From assembly GCA_005789645.1 (NCBI GenBank), contig SXXH01000270.1, positions 1-34,070 of the forward strand: 34,070 bases of DNA, written 5' to 3'. Positions within the stretch are counted from its first letter, which is position 1, and every line of letters starts with the position of its first letter. Shown here piece by piece: positions 25,129-33,186 of the stretch. A model generated the notes under the pieces. The model had not been told where the DNA came from and ran no database searches. It saw nothing but the letters and a program-made list of their open reading frames with translations. The stretch is from Planctomycetia bacterium. GTDB lineage: Bacteria; Planctomycetota; UBA1135; GCA-002686595. Made by a program: the position numbers and the translations under genes.

Positions 25129-26277
25129 CTACTTCTTGTCCCGCTCCGCGTCCTCGATCTCGCGCGCGAGATCCGGCCAGCGCTCGCGCCCCACGCGGGC
25201 GGCGCCCGTCTCCCGGTACTTCTTGGCGAACAACTTGCGCGCCGCCTTCTCGGCCTTCTTCTGGTCGCCCAAGTCGGCCGCGGTCTCGGCTTCCTTGAGC
25301 AACAAGTCAGCTTCCTCCTCGAGGCGCGCCTTGGCGAGCTCTTCCTTGAGCTCCTTCTGCGCCTCGGCTTTCTTCAGGCTCTGCAGGATCTCCTTCTCGA
25401 GCGGCGTGCCGGCGAGTTCCTTGACCAGCAGACGCAGCGCGCGCGAGGCGGCCACCACCGTGCCCGGCGCCAGTTGGGCCTGCAGTTCCTTGACCTTCGC
25501 TTGGATGCGCGCGAAGGCCGCGTCGCGACCGGCGATGGCTTCGTCGGCCCACTTGCCGCGCGCGGAGATGGCCAGCACCGCGCTCCACGAGCGCCAAGTC
25601 GCGACATCGTCGCTCGACTCGGCCGCGCGCGCGTCGGAGGCGAGCTTCTTGACAGCCTCCAACTGCTCGAGCGTCAAGCCCGGTCCGGCGAGCTTGATCG
25701 CCTCGAGGAGCGCGCCGCGAAGATCGTCGGCCGCCGGCACCGTGCCATCGTGCCAGCGCTGGTGCTGCTTCCCATCCGGCAAGTAGAGGATCGCCTGCGG
25801 ACAACGCAAGTCGCCCGAGTCCTCCTTGTACAGGCCGTAGAGCTCGTTCCAGTTGCGCTGGTGCTTGGCGCACGAGTCGTACATCGGGTAGGCCTCGCAG
25901 ACCTCCTTCTTCGTCGGCTTGCCGTCCTTCTCCGCGGTCTTGATCTCGATGGACTTCTTCTTGTGCGTGCCGTTGTTGGCGACGACGACCACCGCTTGCA
26001 CGGAGAGCTTCACGAGCTCCGCGTCGACGAGCAGGTTGTCGCGGTAGGAGTCGTTGTCGCTCTCGCCGTCGAGCACCATGTGGATCAAGAACGGCGCGTT
26101 GCGCTCCTTGGCCAGCGCACGCGCCGAGTCGAGGTCCCCGATGTGCGGCACGAGGCTCGGCGCTTCCATCGGCGGCTTCTTTTGCGCGGCTGGCGGCGCC
26201 GCGAAGGCGGCGAGAGCCGCAAGGGGCGCGATCCAGGCGGCGGAGGCAAAGCAAGCCGTGCGAACGAGGTGGCGCAT
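25129..26277 (-). CDS. Exported thioredoxin-fold-like protein without CxxC
   Basis: A 382-residue protein. ATG 26277 opens on a signal peptide (MRHLVRTACFASAAWIAPLA, cleavage likely near AFA-AP). Residues ~45-200 resemble a thioredoxin_7-type domain: DLDSARALAKERNAPFLIHM, then a loop where CxxC would sit (DGESDNDSYRDN), then LLVDAELVKLSVQAVVVV. RCPQAILYLPDGK has the position of the cis-proline strand. Without a CxxC it cannot be a classic oxidoreductase. The C-terminal ~180 residues are Lys/Glu/Ala-rich helices, probably coiled coil. It diverges from the TPR-HEEGH lipoprotein gene with 80 bp between starts. Function unknown. Confidence 0.65.
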   Translation of the reverse strand: MRHLVRTACFASAAWIAPLAALAAFAAPPAAQKKPPMEAPSLVPHIGDLDSARALAKERNAPFLIHMVLDGESDNDSYRDNLLVDAELVKLSVQAVVVVANNGTHKKKSIEIKTAEKDGKPTKKEVCEAYPMYDSCAKHQRNWNELYGLYKEDSGDLRCPQAILYLPDGKQHQRWHDGTVPAADDLRGALLEAIKLAGPGLTLEQLEAVKKLASDARAAESSDDVATWRSWSAVLAISARGKWADEAIAGRDAAFARIQAKVKELQAQLAPGTVVAASRALRLLVKELAGTPLEKEILQSLKKAEAQKELKEELAKARLEEEADLLLKEAETAADLGDQKKAEKAARKLFAKKYRETGAARVGRERWPDLAREIEDAERDKK

Positions 26278-26345
26278 GCAGGCGAGTTTCCCTGCCGGAG
26301 GCGCCCTCGGCAAGTTCGCGGCTGGAGCGCGCGGCCATCCTGCGC

Positions 26346-26351
26346 TAGCGT
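26346..26351 (+). promoter_or_regulatory. -10-like hexamer TAGCGT, 6 nt before TPR-HEEGH gene
   Basis: GC-TAGCGT ends 6 nt before the ATG, as expected for a leaderless transcript. The overlapping GCTAGC is palindromic and could serve the divergent gene too. Confidence 0.33.
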
Positions 26352-26357
26352 CCATGC

Positions 26358-28778
26358 ATGCGATCCACGTCCACGGTCGCGGAGCGGCCTCGATACGCCC
26401 GCTGGAGCGCGCCCGCGTGGCTCGCTCTCATCCTGTGCCTGTGGGGACTCGCCTGCCAAGCCGGGCCGCGCGCCGGCGATCGGCCGGGTGCTGGGCGTCC
26501 CGAGGCGCAAGAGGCGGTTTGGCGTGCGCGCGCGGCGGCCGCGCAGGGGGACGAAGGGTTGCGCCGAGCCTTGCTGGAGCGCGCGGCGGACCTGGATCCC
26601 GAGTGGGTCGTGCCGCAACGCGAACTGGACACGCTCGAGGTCGAGGCCTTGCGTGGCCCGTCGGCCTGGGCGAGGCGCCAGCGCGCGGTGCAGGAGTCGG
26701 AGACTCCCGCACGGCTCTACTTGCTGGGACGCTTGGAGGGCGACGACGGCGCGGCGCGCTTCCAGCGTGCCCTGGAGCTGGATGCGCGCCACGCATGGAG
26801 CCAGCACGCCTTGGGCGTGGTGGCCGCGCGCCAAGGCCGCGCGAAGGAGGCGTTGCGCCATGCGCGCGAGGCCGCACGCCACGCGCAAGGCGAGGTCGAA
26901 CAGGTCGAGTTCACGCGCGTCCTCGCCGCGCGACTAGGAGCCACGGACGCGCGCGACGAAGCCCGGCGGATCCTGCGCGAGGCGCGGGAGCGTTGCACGC
27001 GCGCCGAGTCGCGCGGAGCGCTGGACTTGCAACTGGCCGAGCTCGGCTTGGCGCCGGGGAACGCCGACGACGAGGCCATCGATTTGGGGTTGGAGCTCGT
27101 GGCGGGTGGCGTGCTCGCGCTCGACGAACTCCAGCGTCTGTGTCTCTTGTTGGAGCTCGCTTGCCAGACCCGCGACTTGCAGGTGTTGCTCGAGCGCGCG
27201 CTGTGGGAAGGCGCGCGCGCGGCTCCCCCGGCGACACGCGCGTTCCTCGAGCGGCAACTGGCGTGGCGCGCGGAAGAAGCCGGGGACGCGCAAGCGGCCC
27301 TGCGCCGTCTGGAGGCCGCGGAACTGCTCGATGGCGAGTCGGCTTCGGGGCCGCGGCTGCGACTCCTGCGCTTGCGTGCCGGACGCCTAGTCGAGGCCTT
27401 CGAGCGGCGCGCGGACGAGTTCGCCGGCTTGTTGGCGGTCGAAGCGCGACTGCGCGAGCTGGTCGAGCCCGCACGGCGCGCGGAGGACGAGGGCGATGCA
27501 CGGAGCTTGGTCGCGTTGCTCGAGGCCTGCGAGGCGCGCGGGCTGCACGAGGAGTGCGCCGTCTTGGCGCGCCGACTCGGCGAACTCGACGCGCGAGCCG
27601 GGGCGGAGTGGGAGCGTCGGGCCATCGCCGGACGCTCCGCGCTCGCGGCCTTGCGGCGCTTGGCGGCGAAGATCGATAGGCGCGCCGACGACGCTCCCCG
27701 CGACTTGGATGCCCTGCTCGCCGGGATGGCTGCTTGCGCCGCGCCCGCGCTCGGGCGTCCGGTGGACGAGCTCGCCACGGCGTGGCGCGCCGACGAGCGC
27801 GAGTCCCACTTCGGCCTCGCGGAAATGGTCGAGCCCCTTCCCGATGGACGTGCGCGCAACTTGGCGCGCGACCTGCGCGCGCTCGGGCGCTTCGTCCTGT
27901 GCGGCGACCATGCCGGCTCGGCCGGCCCCGACCTGGTCGTGTTGCCGCTGATCCTCGAGTCGCCGTTGCGCGGCGAGCATCTCGGCGTGCGCTACGAGGG
28001 CACAGTGTCCCTGTGCGAAGCGGCCGACATCGGACCACGCGCGGCGCGCCAAGGCAGCGCCATCGCGGGCGCGGCGCTGCACAAGGGCTATTGGCTCGAC
28101 TTGGACGCGGTGCGGCCCGCTGCGGCCGCTTGGCGTCGAGCAGCGGAAGAATGGGACGATCCGCGCGCCGTGCGCGAGCTCTTGGCGCAGGAAACGCCGA
28201 GGAGCGCCGACCCCGCCAAGTTGGTGCCCACGCACGGAGAGGGCCGACGCCTCATGCTGGCGGCGCTCTTGGAGCGCGGCGGGGGCGAGCACGTGGCCGC
28301 GGCCAGCGTGGCCGACGTGGCGAGCCTCGCGATGCTGCACGAGGAAGGGCACCTCGTCGATCGTGCCCTGCATCTGCCCGTGTGGCGCAACTTGCCGGGC
28401 GTCATGCGCCTGTTGGTCGATGGGGGCTTCACCGCGCATGGCGTGCAGGAGGAGCTCGAGTTGCGAGCCGAGCTGGTCGGTTGGTGCAAGGCGCCCGATC
28501 CGCGCCTCGCCATCGGCAAGGCCCTGTCCGACGCCGAGGCGGGCGACGCGCGCACGCCCCACGCCTCCGCCTATCGCCGCTTGCTGGGGGACTTCCTGCG
28601 GCTCCTGCACGAGCGGGTCGCGGAACATCCGCGGCTCGACCCGGGCGCGCCATTGTGCATGCAGCTCTCGCGCCTCTCCGCGGACGAGCTGCGCGAGTTG
28701 GCGCTGGAGTTGTCGCGCCGTCGACACCTCGGCTTGCCGCCGTCCGCGCCGATCGGGCGCGCCGTCAAGCAAACTTGA
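26358..28778 (+). CDS. Large TPR lipoprotein with HEEGH metallopeptidase-like motif
   Basis: An 806-residue protein whose signal is hydrophobic to LWGLAC, a plausible lipobox. Residues ~50-430 are helical and contain degenerate TPRs (for example RLYLLGRLEGDDGAARFQRA, HALGVVAARQGRAKEALRHA). The C-terminal part (~440-800) is different, with RNLARDLRALGRFVLCGDHA and LVVLPLILES. HEEGH at 661-665 in AMLHEEGHLVDRAL is an HExxH zinc motif, and a glutamate in VQEELELRAEL ~37 residues on could be the third ligand. No known family is assigned. A surface or periplasmic peptidase with a TPR scaffold is my inference. The stop codon lies inside the second copy of the 16-bp palindrome. Confidence 0.75.
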   Translation: MRSTSTVAERPRYARWSAPAWLALILCLWGLACQAGPRAGDRPGAGRPEAQEAVWRARAAAAQGDEGLRRALLERAADLDPEWVVPQRELDTLEVEALRGPSAWARRQRAVQESETPARLYLLGRLEGDDGAARFQRALELDARHAWSQHALGVVAARQGRAKEALRHAREAARHAQGEVEQVEFTRVLAARLGATDARDEARRILREARERCTRAESRGALDLQLAELGLAPGNADDEAIDLGLELVAGGVLALDELQRLCLLLELACQTRDLQVLLERALWEGARAAPPATRAFLERQLAWRAEEAGDAQAALRRLEAAELLDGESASGPRLRLLRLRAGRLVEAFERRADEFAGLLAVEARLRELVEPARRAEDEGDARSLVALLEACEARGLHEECAVLARRLGELDARAGAEWERRAIAGRSALAALRRLAAKIDRRADDAPRDLDALLAGMAACAAPALGRPVDELATAWRADERESHFGLAEMVEPLPDGRARNLARDLRALGRFVLCGDHAGSAGPDLVVLPLILESPLRGEHLGVRYEGTVSLCEAADIGPRAARQGSAIAGAALHKGYWLDLDAVRPAAAAWRRAAEEWDDPRAVRELLAQETPRSADPAKLVPTHGEGRRLMLAALLERGGGEHVAAASVADVASLAMLHEEGHLVDRALHLPVWRNLPGVMRLLVDGGFTAHGVQEELELRAELVGWCKAPDPRLAIGKALSDAEAGDARTPHASAYRRLLGDFLRLLHERVAEHPRLDPGAPLCMQLSRLSADELRELALELSRRRHLGLPPSAPIGRAVKQT

Positions 28779-28779
28779 C
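28760..28779 (-). repeat. 20-bp palindromic element, copy 2 (downstream of ruvA)
   Basis: On the minus strand this reads GTCAAGTTTGCTTGACGGCG, identical to the element at 19104-19123. It starts 17 nt after the ruvA stop. The flanking pairs extend the hairpin to 7 bp (28763-28780), and it includes the stop codon of the convergent TPR-HEEGH gene. Confidence 0.6.
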
Positions 28780-28796
28780 GCTCGCCGGGCGCCGGT

Positions 28797-29384
28797 TCAG
28801 GTCGAAGCCAGCGCCGAGCGCAGCAGTTCCTCGAGACCGGCGCCGGGGCCCAGCGCCTTGCGCGCCTGCTCGACCGCCTTGCGCGCTTCCTTTTCGCCGT
28901 AGCCGATCGAGGCCAGCGCGGCCAGCGCGTCCTCGTCGGCCTGCGCCGCGGGGGAGACCGCGCTCGCCGCGCCGCCGGGCGTGAGGGAGCCGCGCGCCTT
29001 GGCCGCCTTGTCGCGCAGATCGAGCACGATCTGCTCGGCGGTCTTCCTGCCGATGCCCTTGACCTTCATCAGCGTCGCGTGGTCGGCGCGCACCACCGCG
29101 TCGAGCAGCTCGTCGCTCGCCAGGCCGGACATGACCGCCAGCGCGCTGGTGGGGCCCACGCCGCGCACCGTCAAGAGCAGGCGGAACAACTCGCGCGCCT
29201 CGCGGTCGGGAAAGCCGTACAAGAGATGCGCATCCTCGCGCACGACGAGGTGCGTCCACACACGCGCCCGCGCTTCGTAGCGCGCGCCCAAGGGGGTGCT
29301 CAGCTCGTAACCGACCCCGTGCACCTCGACGACGAGGCGCGTGCCGCTCTTTTGGACGAGCGTCCCGTCGAGATACTCGTACAC
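28797..29384 (-). CDS. ruvA: Holliday junction branch migration protein RuvA
   Basis: A 195-residue protein of the RuvABC complex; RuvA tetramers bind four-way junctions and load the RuvB motor. It begins at GTG 29384 (MYEYLDGTLVQKSGTRLVVE), which matches the family N-terminus. The OB-fold is at 1-62 (HGVGYELSTPLG). Helix-hairpin-helix motifs follow (LLTVRGVGPTSALAVM, LMKVKGIGRKTAEQIV), then a Gly/Ala linker and the C-terminal RuvB-binding three-helix domain (DALAALASIGYGEKEARKAV). ruvB and ruvC are not adjacent. It is 31 nt downstream of the TPR-alphaCTD gene, so probably co-transcribed with it. Confidence 0.94.
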   Translation of the reverse strand: MYEYLDGTLVQKSGTRLVVEVHGVGYELSTPLGARYEARARVWTHLVVREDAHLLYGFPDREARELFRLLLTVRGVGPTSALAVMSGLASDELLDAVVRADHATLMKVKGIGRKTAEQIVLDLRDKAAKARGSLTPGGAASAVSPAAQADEDALAALASIGYGEKEARKAVEQARKALGPGAGLEELLRSALAST

Positions 29385-29415
29385 GGCGCGTCGCCCGTCT
29401 TCGCCGGCTTGGGGC

Positions 29416-30765
29416 TCAGGCGCCCTTGGGCTTGAGCTTGAGGCCCAGCTCCGCGAGCTTGCTCTTGAGCTCTTGCAGCGAGGTCTGGCCGAAGTTGGGC
29501 ATGCCCAGCAGTTCCTCCTCGGAGTGCTGGATGACATCGCCGACCGTGATGCAGCCCAGCGACTCGACCGTGCGGCGCGCGCGGATCGACAACTCGAGCT
29601 CGGAGATCGGCTTGTTGTTGATGTCCGACGCGTCGCTGATGCCCGGCGAGCGGCGACGGTTGGCTTCGATGCTCGCCACCGCCTCCTCGCGCGCCATGCC
29701 GAGGCGCAGGCCCTTCTGCCCGAGGATCTCCTTGATCTCGTTGAGCGAAGTCTCGCCGAAGTTCTTGTAGGAGAGCAGCTCGGCCTCGGTCTGCTTGACG
29801 AGGTCGCCGAGCGTGGCGATATTCATCTTGTTCAGGCAGTTGCGCGCGCGCACCGACAGTTCGAAGTCGGTGATCGGGATGCGCAGGATCTGGTCGAGGC
29901 GGTCCTGCTTCCGTTCCATGTCCTCGTCGTAGTACATGGAGATGCCGGCCTTGGCGTCCTCGAAGAAGAGGCGCGCCTTGGGATCGGCCGGGTGCGAGCG
30001 GACGATCGTGTCGTAGCACGCTGCGGCCTCTTGATGGCGACCGAGGTCCTCGTACAGGACGCCCAGGTTCTGCAGGGTCGCGCGGTCGACGGGCAGGAGT
30101 CGCGCCAGTTGCTGGTAGGCGTCGAGCGCCAGTTCCTCGAGTCCGGCGCGCTCGCCGAGCCAAGCGAGGCGGAACAAGTTGCCGCGGTGCTGCGGATCGA
30201 GCGCGCGCGCGGCGGCGTAGTGGTCGATGGCCGCTTCGAGCTGGCCGCGGGCTTCGTTCATGCGGCCGTGCAGGTAGCGGCCCTCGGCGCTCTCGCCGAA
30301 CGCGGGCGTGGTCTGCTGGAGCGCGTCCTCGAGGTTGCTGGCGGCCTTGTCGGCGTCGCCCTTGTGGAGGTCGAGCTCGAGGCGCGCCTCGAGCATGCCG
30401 CTGCGCGGGCGCGGCTCCTCGGGGAAGCTCTTCGAGAGGCGCTCGAAGATGCTCGCGGCCTTGTCCCAGCGCGCGAGCGACATGCAACAGCGCGCCAGCG
30501 TGAACGCCGCCACGTTGTCGGACTCGAAGCGCTCGAGCAGCTTGGCCGCCTCTTCGTAGCGGCCCACCATCCACAAGCCCAGTCCCTTGCGCCGACCTTC
30601 TTCGGCCGAGTCGCCCAACCCGCCGATCGAGTCGGAGAAGCGCAGCAGGTCGTGGCGGCTCTTGAACAAGCCGGCGCGCGCGGCTTGCAGGGCGCCGAAG
30701 CTCTGGATGGGGCTGTTGCGGATGTCGAAACGCTCTTCGGCCGTCATCGTGGCGCTTTGGCTCAT
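29416..30765 (-). CDS. TPR protein with two RNA polymerase alpha C-terminal domains
   Basis: A 449-residue cytoplasmic protein. Residues ~55-275 hold about six TPR units (for example GLWMVGRYEEAAKLLERFES, LQNLGVLYEDLGRHQEAAACY). Two alphaCTD-like domains follow. Domain 1 (~289-357) keeps the DNA-contact residues of E. coli alpha R265, N268, C269, G296 and S299 as R306, N309, C310, G337 and S340. Domain 2 (~386-447) keeps R395 and G426 but has R398 in place of N268. It lacks the alpha N-terminal assembly domain, so it is not RpoA. Such fusions are known in planctomycetes; binding to UP-element DNA or to sigma and activator surfaces is a reasonable inference. ATG 30765 is chosen; ATG 30747 is an alternative. 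Confidence 0.88.
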   Translation of the reverse strand: MSQSATMTAEERFDIRNSPIQSFGALQAARAGLFKSRHDLLRFSDSIGGLGDSAEEGRRKGLGLWMVGRYEEAAKLLERFESDNVAAFTLARCCMSLARWDKAASIFERLSKSFPEEPRPRSGMLEARLELDLHKGDADKAASNLEDALQQTTPAFGESAEGRYLHGRMNEARGQLEAAIDHYAAARALDPQHRGNLFRLAWLGERAGLEELALDAYQQLARLLPVDRATLQNLGVLYEDLGRHQEAAACYDTIVRSHPADPKARLFFEDAKAGISMYYDEDMERKQDRLDQILRIPITDFELSVRARNCLNKMNIATLGDLVKQTEAELLSYKNFGETSLNEIKEILGQKGLRLGMAREEAVASIEANRRRSPGISDASDINNKPISELELSIRARRTVESLGCITVGDVIQHSEEELLGMPNFGQTSLQELKSKLAELGLKLKPKGA

Positions 30766-31254
30766 CGTCGTTGTCGTCGATCTGGCTGTGGAGGACCGCG
30801 TCGCGGCGGATCGCGCCGCGTCCGGGGATGCAGGCGCGGGAGGCGCCGCCCCGGCGGAGAGGGCGTCCTGGCGGAGGCGGGCCGGGCGGCCGCGCTTGGT
30901 CCGCGCAAGAGGACCGAAGACTCTAGCCATCCGCGCGGGGTGGCGCAAACTCCGGCCTGTCAGCGGGCCTTGCGACGTGGCTCCCATGGTGCCCCGGGCC
31001 CGCGACCACACGCACGTGGCGAGCCGATGACCAAAGTCCGCGCGACGCGGCCGACGGTGGCTTCGCTAGAGCCTGCGCCAACCAAGGCACGGGGCTGCGC
31101 GGCTTGCCGCGATGGACGCGAGCCGGATCAGGATGGTCCTGTGGCGCATCCCCAAGTGCTTCTCAAACGCCCACTTGGGTTCGAGCTCTCGCGCACCTCT
31201 TCCATGGGGCGTCGGCAACCTCTACTTCCAAGCCACCAGCTCGGAAACAGCGCC
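30766..31254. other. 489-bp divergent intergenic region
   Basis: Between the TPR-alphaCTD gene (minus) and the HIT gene (plus). It holds a candidate promoter for the former at 30920-30948 and an 8-bp hairpin, CCCAAGTG (31151-31158) / CACTTGGG (31172-31179), upstream of the latter. The HIT frame is open back to an ATG at 31027, but that 76-codon stretch has no resemblance to HIT proteins. I see no other gene. Confidence 0.6.
30920..30948 (-). promoter_or_regulatory. Candidate promoter of the TPR-alphaCTD gene
   Basis: On the minus strand, TTGCGC (30948-30943), a 17-nt spacer and GC-TAGAGT (30925-30920). It is the only -10-like hexamer here with a -35-like partner at canonical spacing, though only TTG matches. 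It would give a leader of about 150 nt. Confidence 0.35.
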
Positions 31255-31611
31255 ATGGAGTCGACCTGCATCTTCTGCCGCATCGTCAAGGGTGAACTGC
31301 CCTCGGCGCGCGTCCACGAGGACGAGCAGTGCGTCGTCATTCGCGACATCCACCCGCAAGCCCCCGTGCACTTGCTCGTTCTGCCGCGGACGCATGTGCA
31401 AAGCCTGTGGGAACTGGAGGACGAGGCACTGGCCGGACGCTTGCTTTCCGTCGCCGCGCGCGTCGCGCGACAGGAAGGCTTGGAGAAGGGCTGGCGCCTG
31501 ATCGCCAACACCCGCGACCACGGCGGGCAGGAGGTCGCGCACCTCCACCTGCATGTGCTCGGCGGACGGCCGCTAGGCCGCATGCTCCCCTCCTCGGGAG
31601 CGGGGGACTGA
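31255..31611 (+). CDS. HIT family protein (HINT-like nucleotide hydrolase)
   Basis: A 118-residue protein. CIFCRIVKGELPSARVHED gives the two cysteines of a zinc site and the family N-terminus. The catalytic histidine triad is in EVAHLHLHVLGG (H-x-H-x-H). HINT proteins hydrolyse purine nucleoside phosphoramidates such as adenylated lysine. NTRDHGGQEVAHLH is close to the standard HinT sequence. murA follows on the same strand after 172 bp. Confidence 0.93.
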   Translation: MESTCIFCRIVKGELPSARVHEDEQCVVIRDIHPQAPVHLLVLPRTHVQSLWELEDEALAGRLLSVAARVARQEGLEKGWRLIANTRDHGGQEVAHLHLHVLGGRPLGRMLPSSGAGD

Positions 31612-31626
31612 GGTCGACGGCGCTGG

Positions 31627-31657
31627 TGAACACGAGCGCTCCTGAACACGAGCGCTC
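31627..31657. repeat. Two 15-bp direct repeats upstream of murA
   Basis: TGAACACGAGCGCTC occurs at 31627-31641 and 31643-31657, a 16-bp period. Each copy contains the palindrome GAGCGCTC, as an operator pair might. They lie 127 bp before the murA start. Confidence 0.6.
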
Positions 31658-31783
31658 GCAGGCACGGGTGCCTTGGCGTGGCGTCTTTCCAGTTTGGAGC
31701 TCAAGCGGCGACAGACACACTCACCATCGTCGGCAACAGCAGCACGTGGCACGCCCTCTCGCGCGCCACGCCTAGGGGGCTTC

Positions 31784-33085
31784 GTGCACAAGTTCGTCAT
31801 CCAGGGCGGCCGTCCGCTCTCCGGTTCCATCGCCACCGCGGGCGCCAAGAACGCCGTCCTGCCCGTCATGTGCGCCTCGCTGCTCACCAGCGAGCCGCTC
31901 ACCATCCGCAACGTGCCGCAACTGTCGGACGTGAGGATGATGGGCCTCATCCTCGAGAAGACCGAGACCGCCACGGAGCGCAACGCCGACGGGTCGCTCA
32001 CCTTGCACGCCAAGGGGCCGCTCGAGAGTCGCGCCGCGTGGGAGGAAGTGCGCAAGATGCGCGCCTCGGTGACGGTCATGGGGCCGTTGCTCGCGCGCGA
32101 AGGCCGCTGCCAGGTGGCGATGCCGGGTGGTTGCGTGTTCGGCGTGCGTCCCGTCGACCTGCACCTGAAGGGCATGGAAGCACTGGGCGCGAAGGTCACG
32201 CTGGAGAAGGGCTACATCCAATGCGAAGCGCCCGCGGGCGGCTTGCGCGGCGCTTCCGTCTATCTCGCCGGCGCGATGGGGCCGACGGTGCTGGGCACGG
32301 CCAACGTGATGATGGCGGCGACCCTCGCCAAGGGCACGACAACGATCCATGGCGCGGCTTGCGAACCCGAGGTCGTCGACCTCGGCGAGTGCTTGTCGAA
32401 GATGGGCGCGAAGATCAGCGGCCTCGGCTCGCCGATCCTCAAGATCGAAGGCGTGAAGCACCTGTCCAAGGCCGAACACTCGGTCATTCCCGACCGCATC
32501 GAGGCGGGGACCTTCGTGCTGATGGGGGCCATCACGGGCGGCCGCGTGCGGGTCACCGGCTGCAGGCCGGAGGATCTGTCGGCCATGCTCGATAGCTTGG
32601 CGAAGAGCGGCCTCGAGTTCGAAGTCGGACCGGATTGGATCGAGACCAAGGCCTATGATCGCCATGTCCGGCGTCCGCAGGCTGTCGACATCACGACGCA
32701 CCCGCATCCGGGCTTCCCGACCGACTTGCAGGCGCAATGGATGACCCTGATGGCCGTGGCGGAAGGTGCCTCCGTCGTCGACGACACGATCTATCCCGAC
32801 CGCGTCATGCACATCCCCGAACTCGGGCGATTGGGCGCCAACATCCGGCGCACCGGCTCGATCGCGGTCGTCATCGGCACCAAGCGCTTGTCGGGAGCCG
32901 AGGTGACGGCTTCCGACTTGCGCGCTTCGGCGGCGCTGGTCATGGCCGGACTCGTGGCCGAAGGCACGACTGAACTGCATCGCGTGTACCACCTCGATCG
33001 GGGCTACGAGCGCTTCGAGCAGCGCCTCAACGCCATCGGGGCCTCGATCACGCGCGTGCGGGACGATGTCCCGGCCGAGGCCTGA
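31784..33085 (+). CDS. murA: UDP-N-acetylglucosamine 1-carboxyvinyltransferase
   Basis: A 433-residue enzyme for the first committed step of peptidoglycan synthesis, adding enolpyruvate to UDP-GlcNAc. It starts at GTG 31784 with [20 protein letters not shown] and has the K22-N23 pair ([10 protein letters not shown]). The catalytic Cys is C117 in [15 protein letters not shown], equivalent to E. coli C115, the residue attacked by fosfomycin. EPSP-synthase-like repeats and [16 protein letters not shown] complete the family pattern. An in-frame upstream ATG at 31673 adds low-complexity residues only. It supports the presence of a peptidoglycan wall. Confidence 0.95.
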   Translation: MHKFVIQGGRPLSGSIATAGAKNAVLPVMCASLLTSEPLTIRNVPQLSDVRMMGLILEKTETATERNADGSLTLHAKGPLESRAAWEEVRKMRASVTVMGPLLAREGRCQVAMPGGCVFGVRPVDLHLKGMEALGAKVTLEKGYIQCEAPAGGLRGASVYLAGAMGPTVLGTANVMMAATLAKGTTTIHGAACEPEVVDLGECLSKMGAKISGLGSPILKIEGVKHLSKAEHSVIPDRIEAGTFVLMGAITGGRVRVTGCRPEDLSAMLDSLAKSGLEFEVGPDWIETKAYDRHVRRPQAVDITTHPHPGFPTDLQAQWMTLMAVAEGASVVDDTIYPDRVMHIPELGRLGANIRRTGSIAVVIGTKRLSGAEVTASDLRASAALVMAGLVAEGTTELHRVYHLDRGYERFEQRLNAIGASITRVRDDVPAEA

Positions 33086-33126
33086 CTTCCTCCGGCAGCC
33101 CCGGCGGGCGCGCGCGAGGGCTGTGC

Positions 33127-33132
33127 TACCTT
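33127..33132 (+). promoter_or_regulatory. -10-like hexamer TACCTT upstream of ffh
   Basis: GC-TACCTT lies 54 nt before the ATG in the 101-bp murA-ffh gap. No clear -35. Confidence 0.28.
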
Positions 33133-33186
33133 CTGGGTTCGCGTGCAGGCGTGTACGAGCCTCAAGCCTCGCGCGAACCCACCGCC

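Noticed and set aside
31027-31254. 76-codon in-frame N-terminal extension of the HIT protein
   Set aside because: No resemblance to any domain; HINT proteins begin just before CIFC, as at 31255.
7773-33132. Mobile element or genomic island boundary
   Set aside because: No integrase, transposase or tRNA-linked direct repeat was seen; the tRNA at 9117 has no 3' duplicate in the window.
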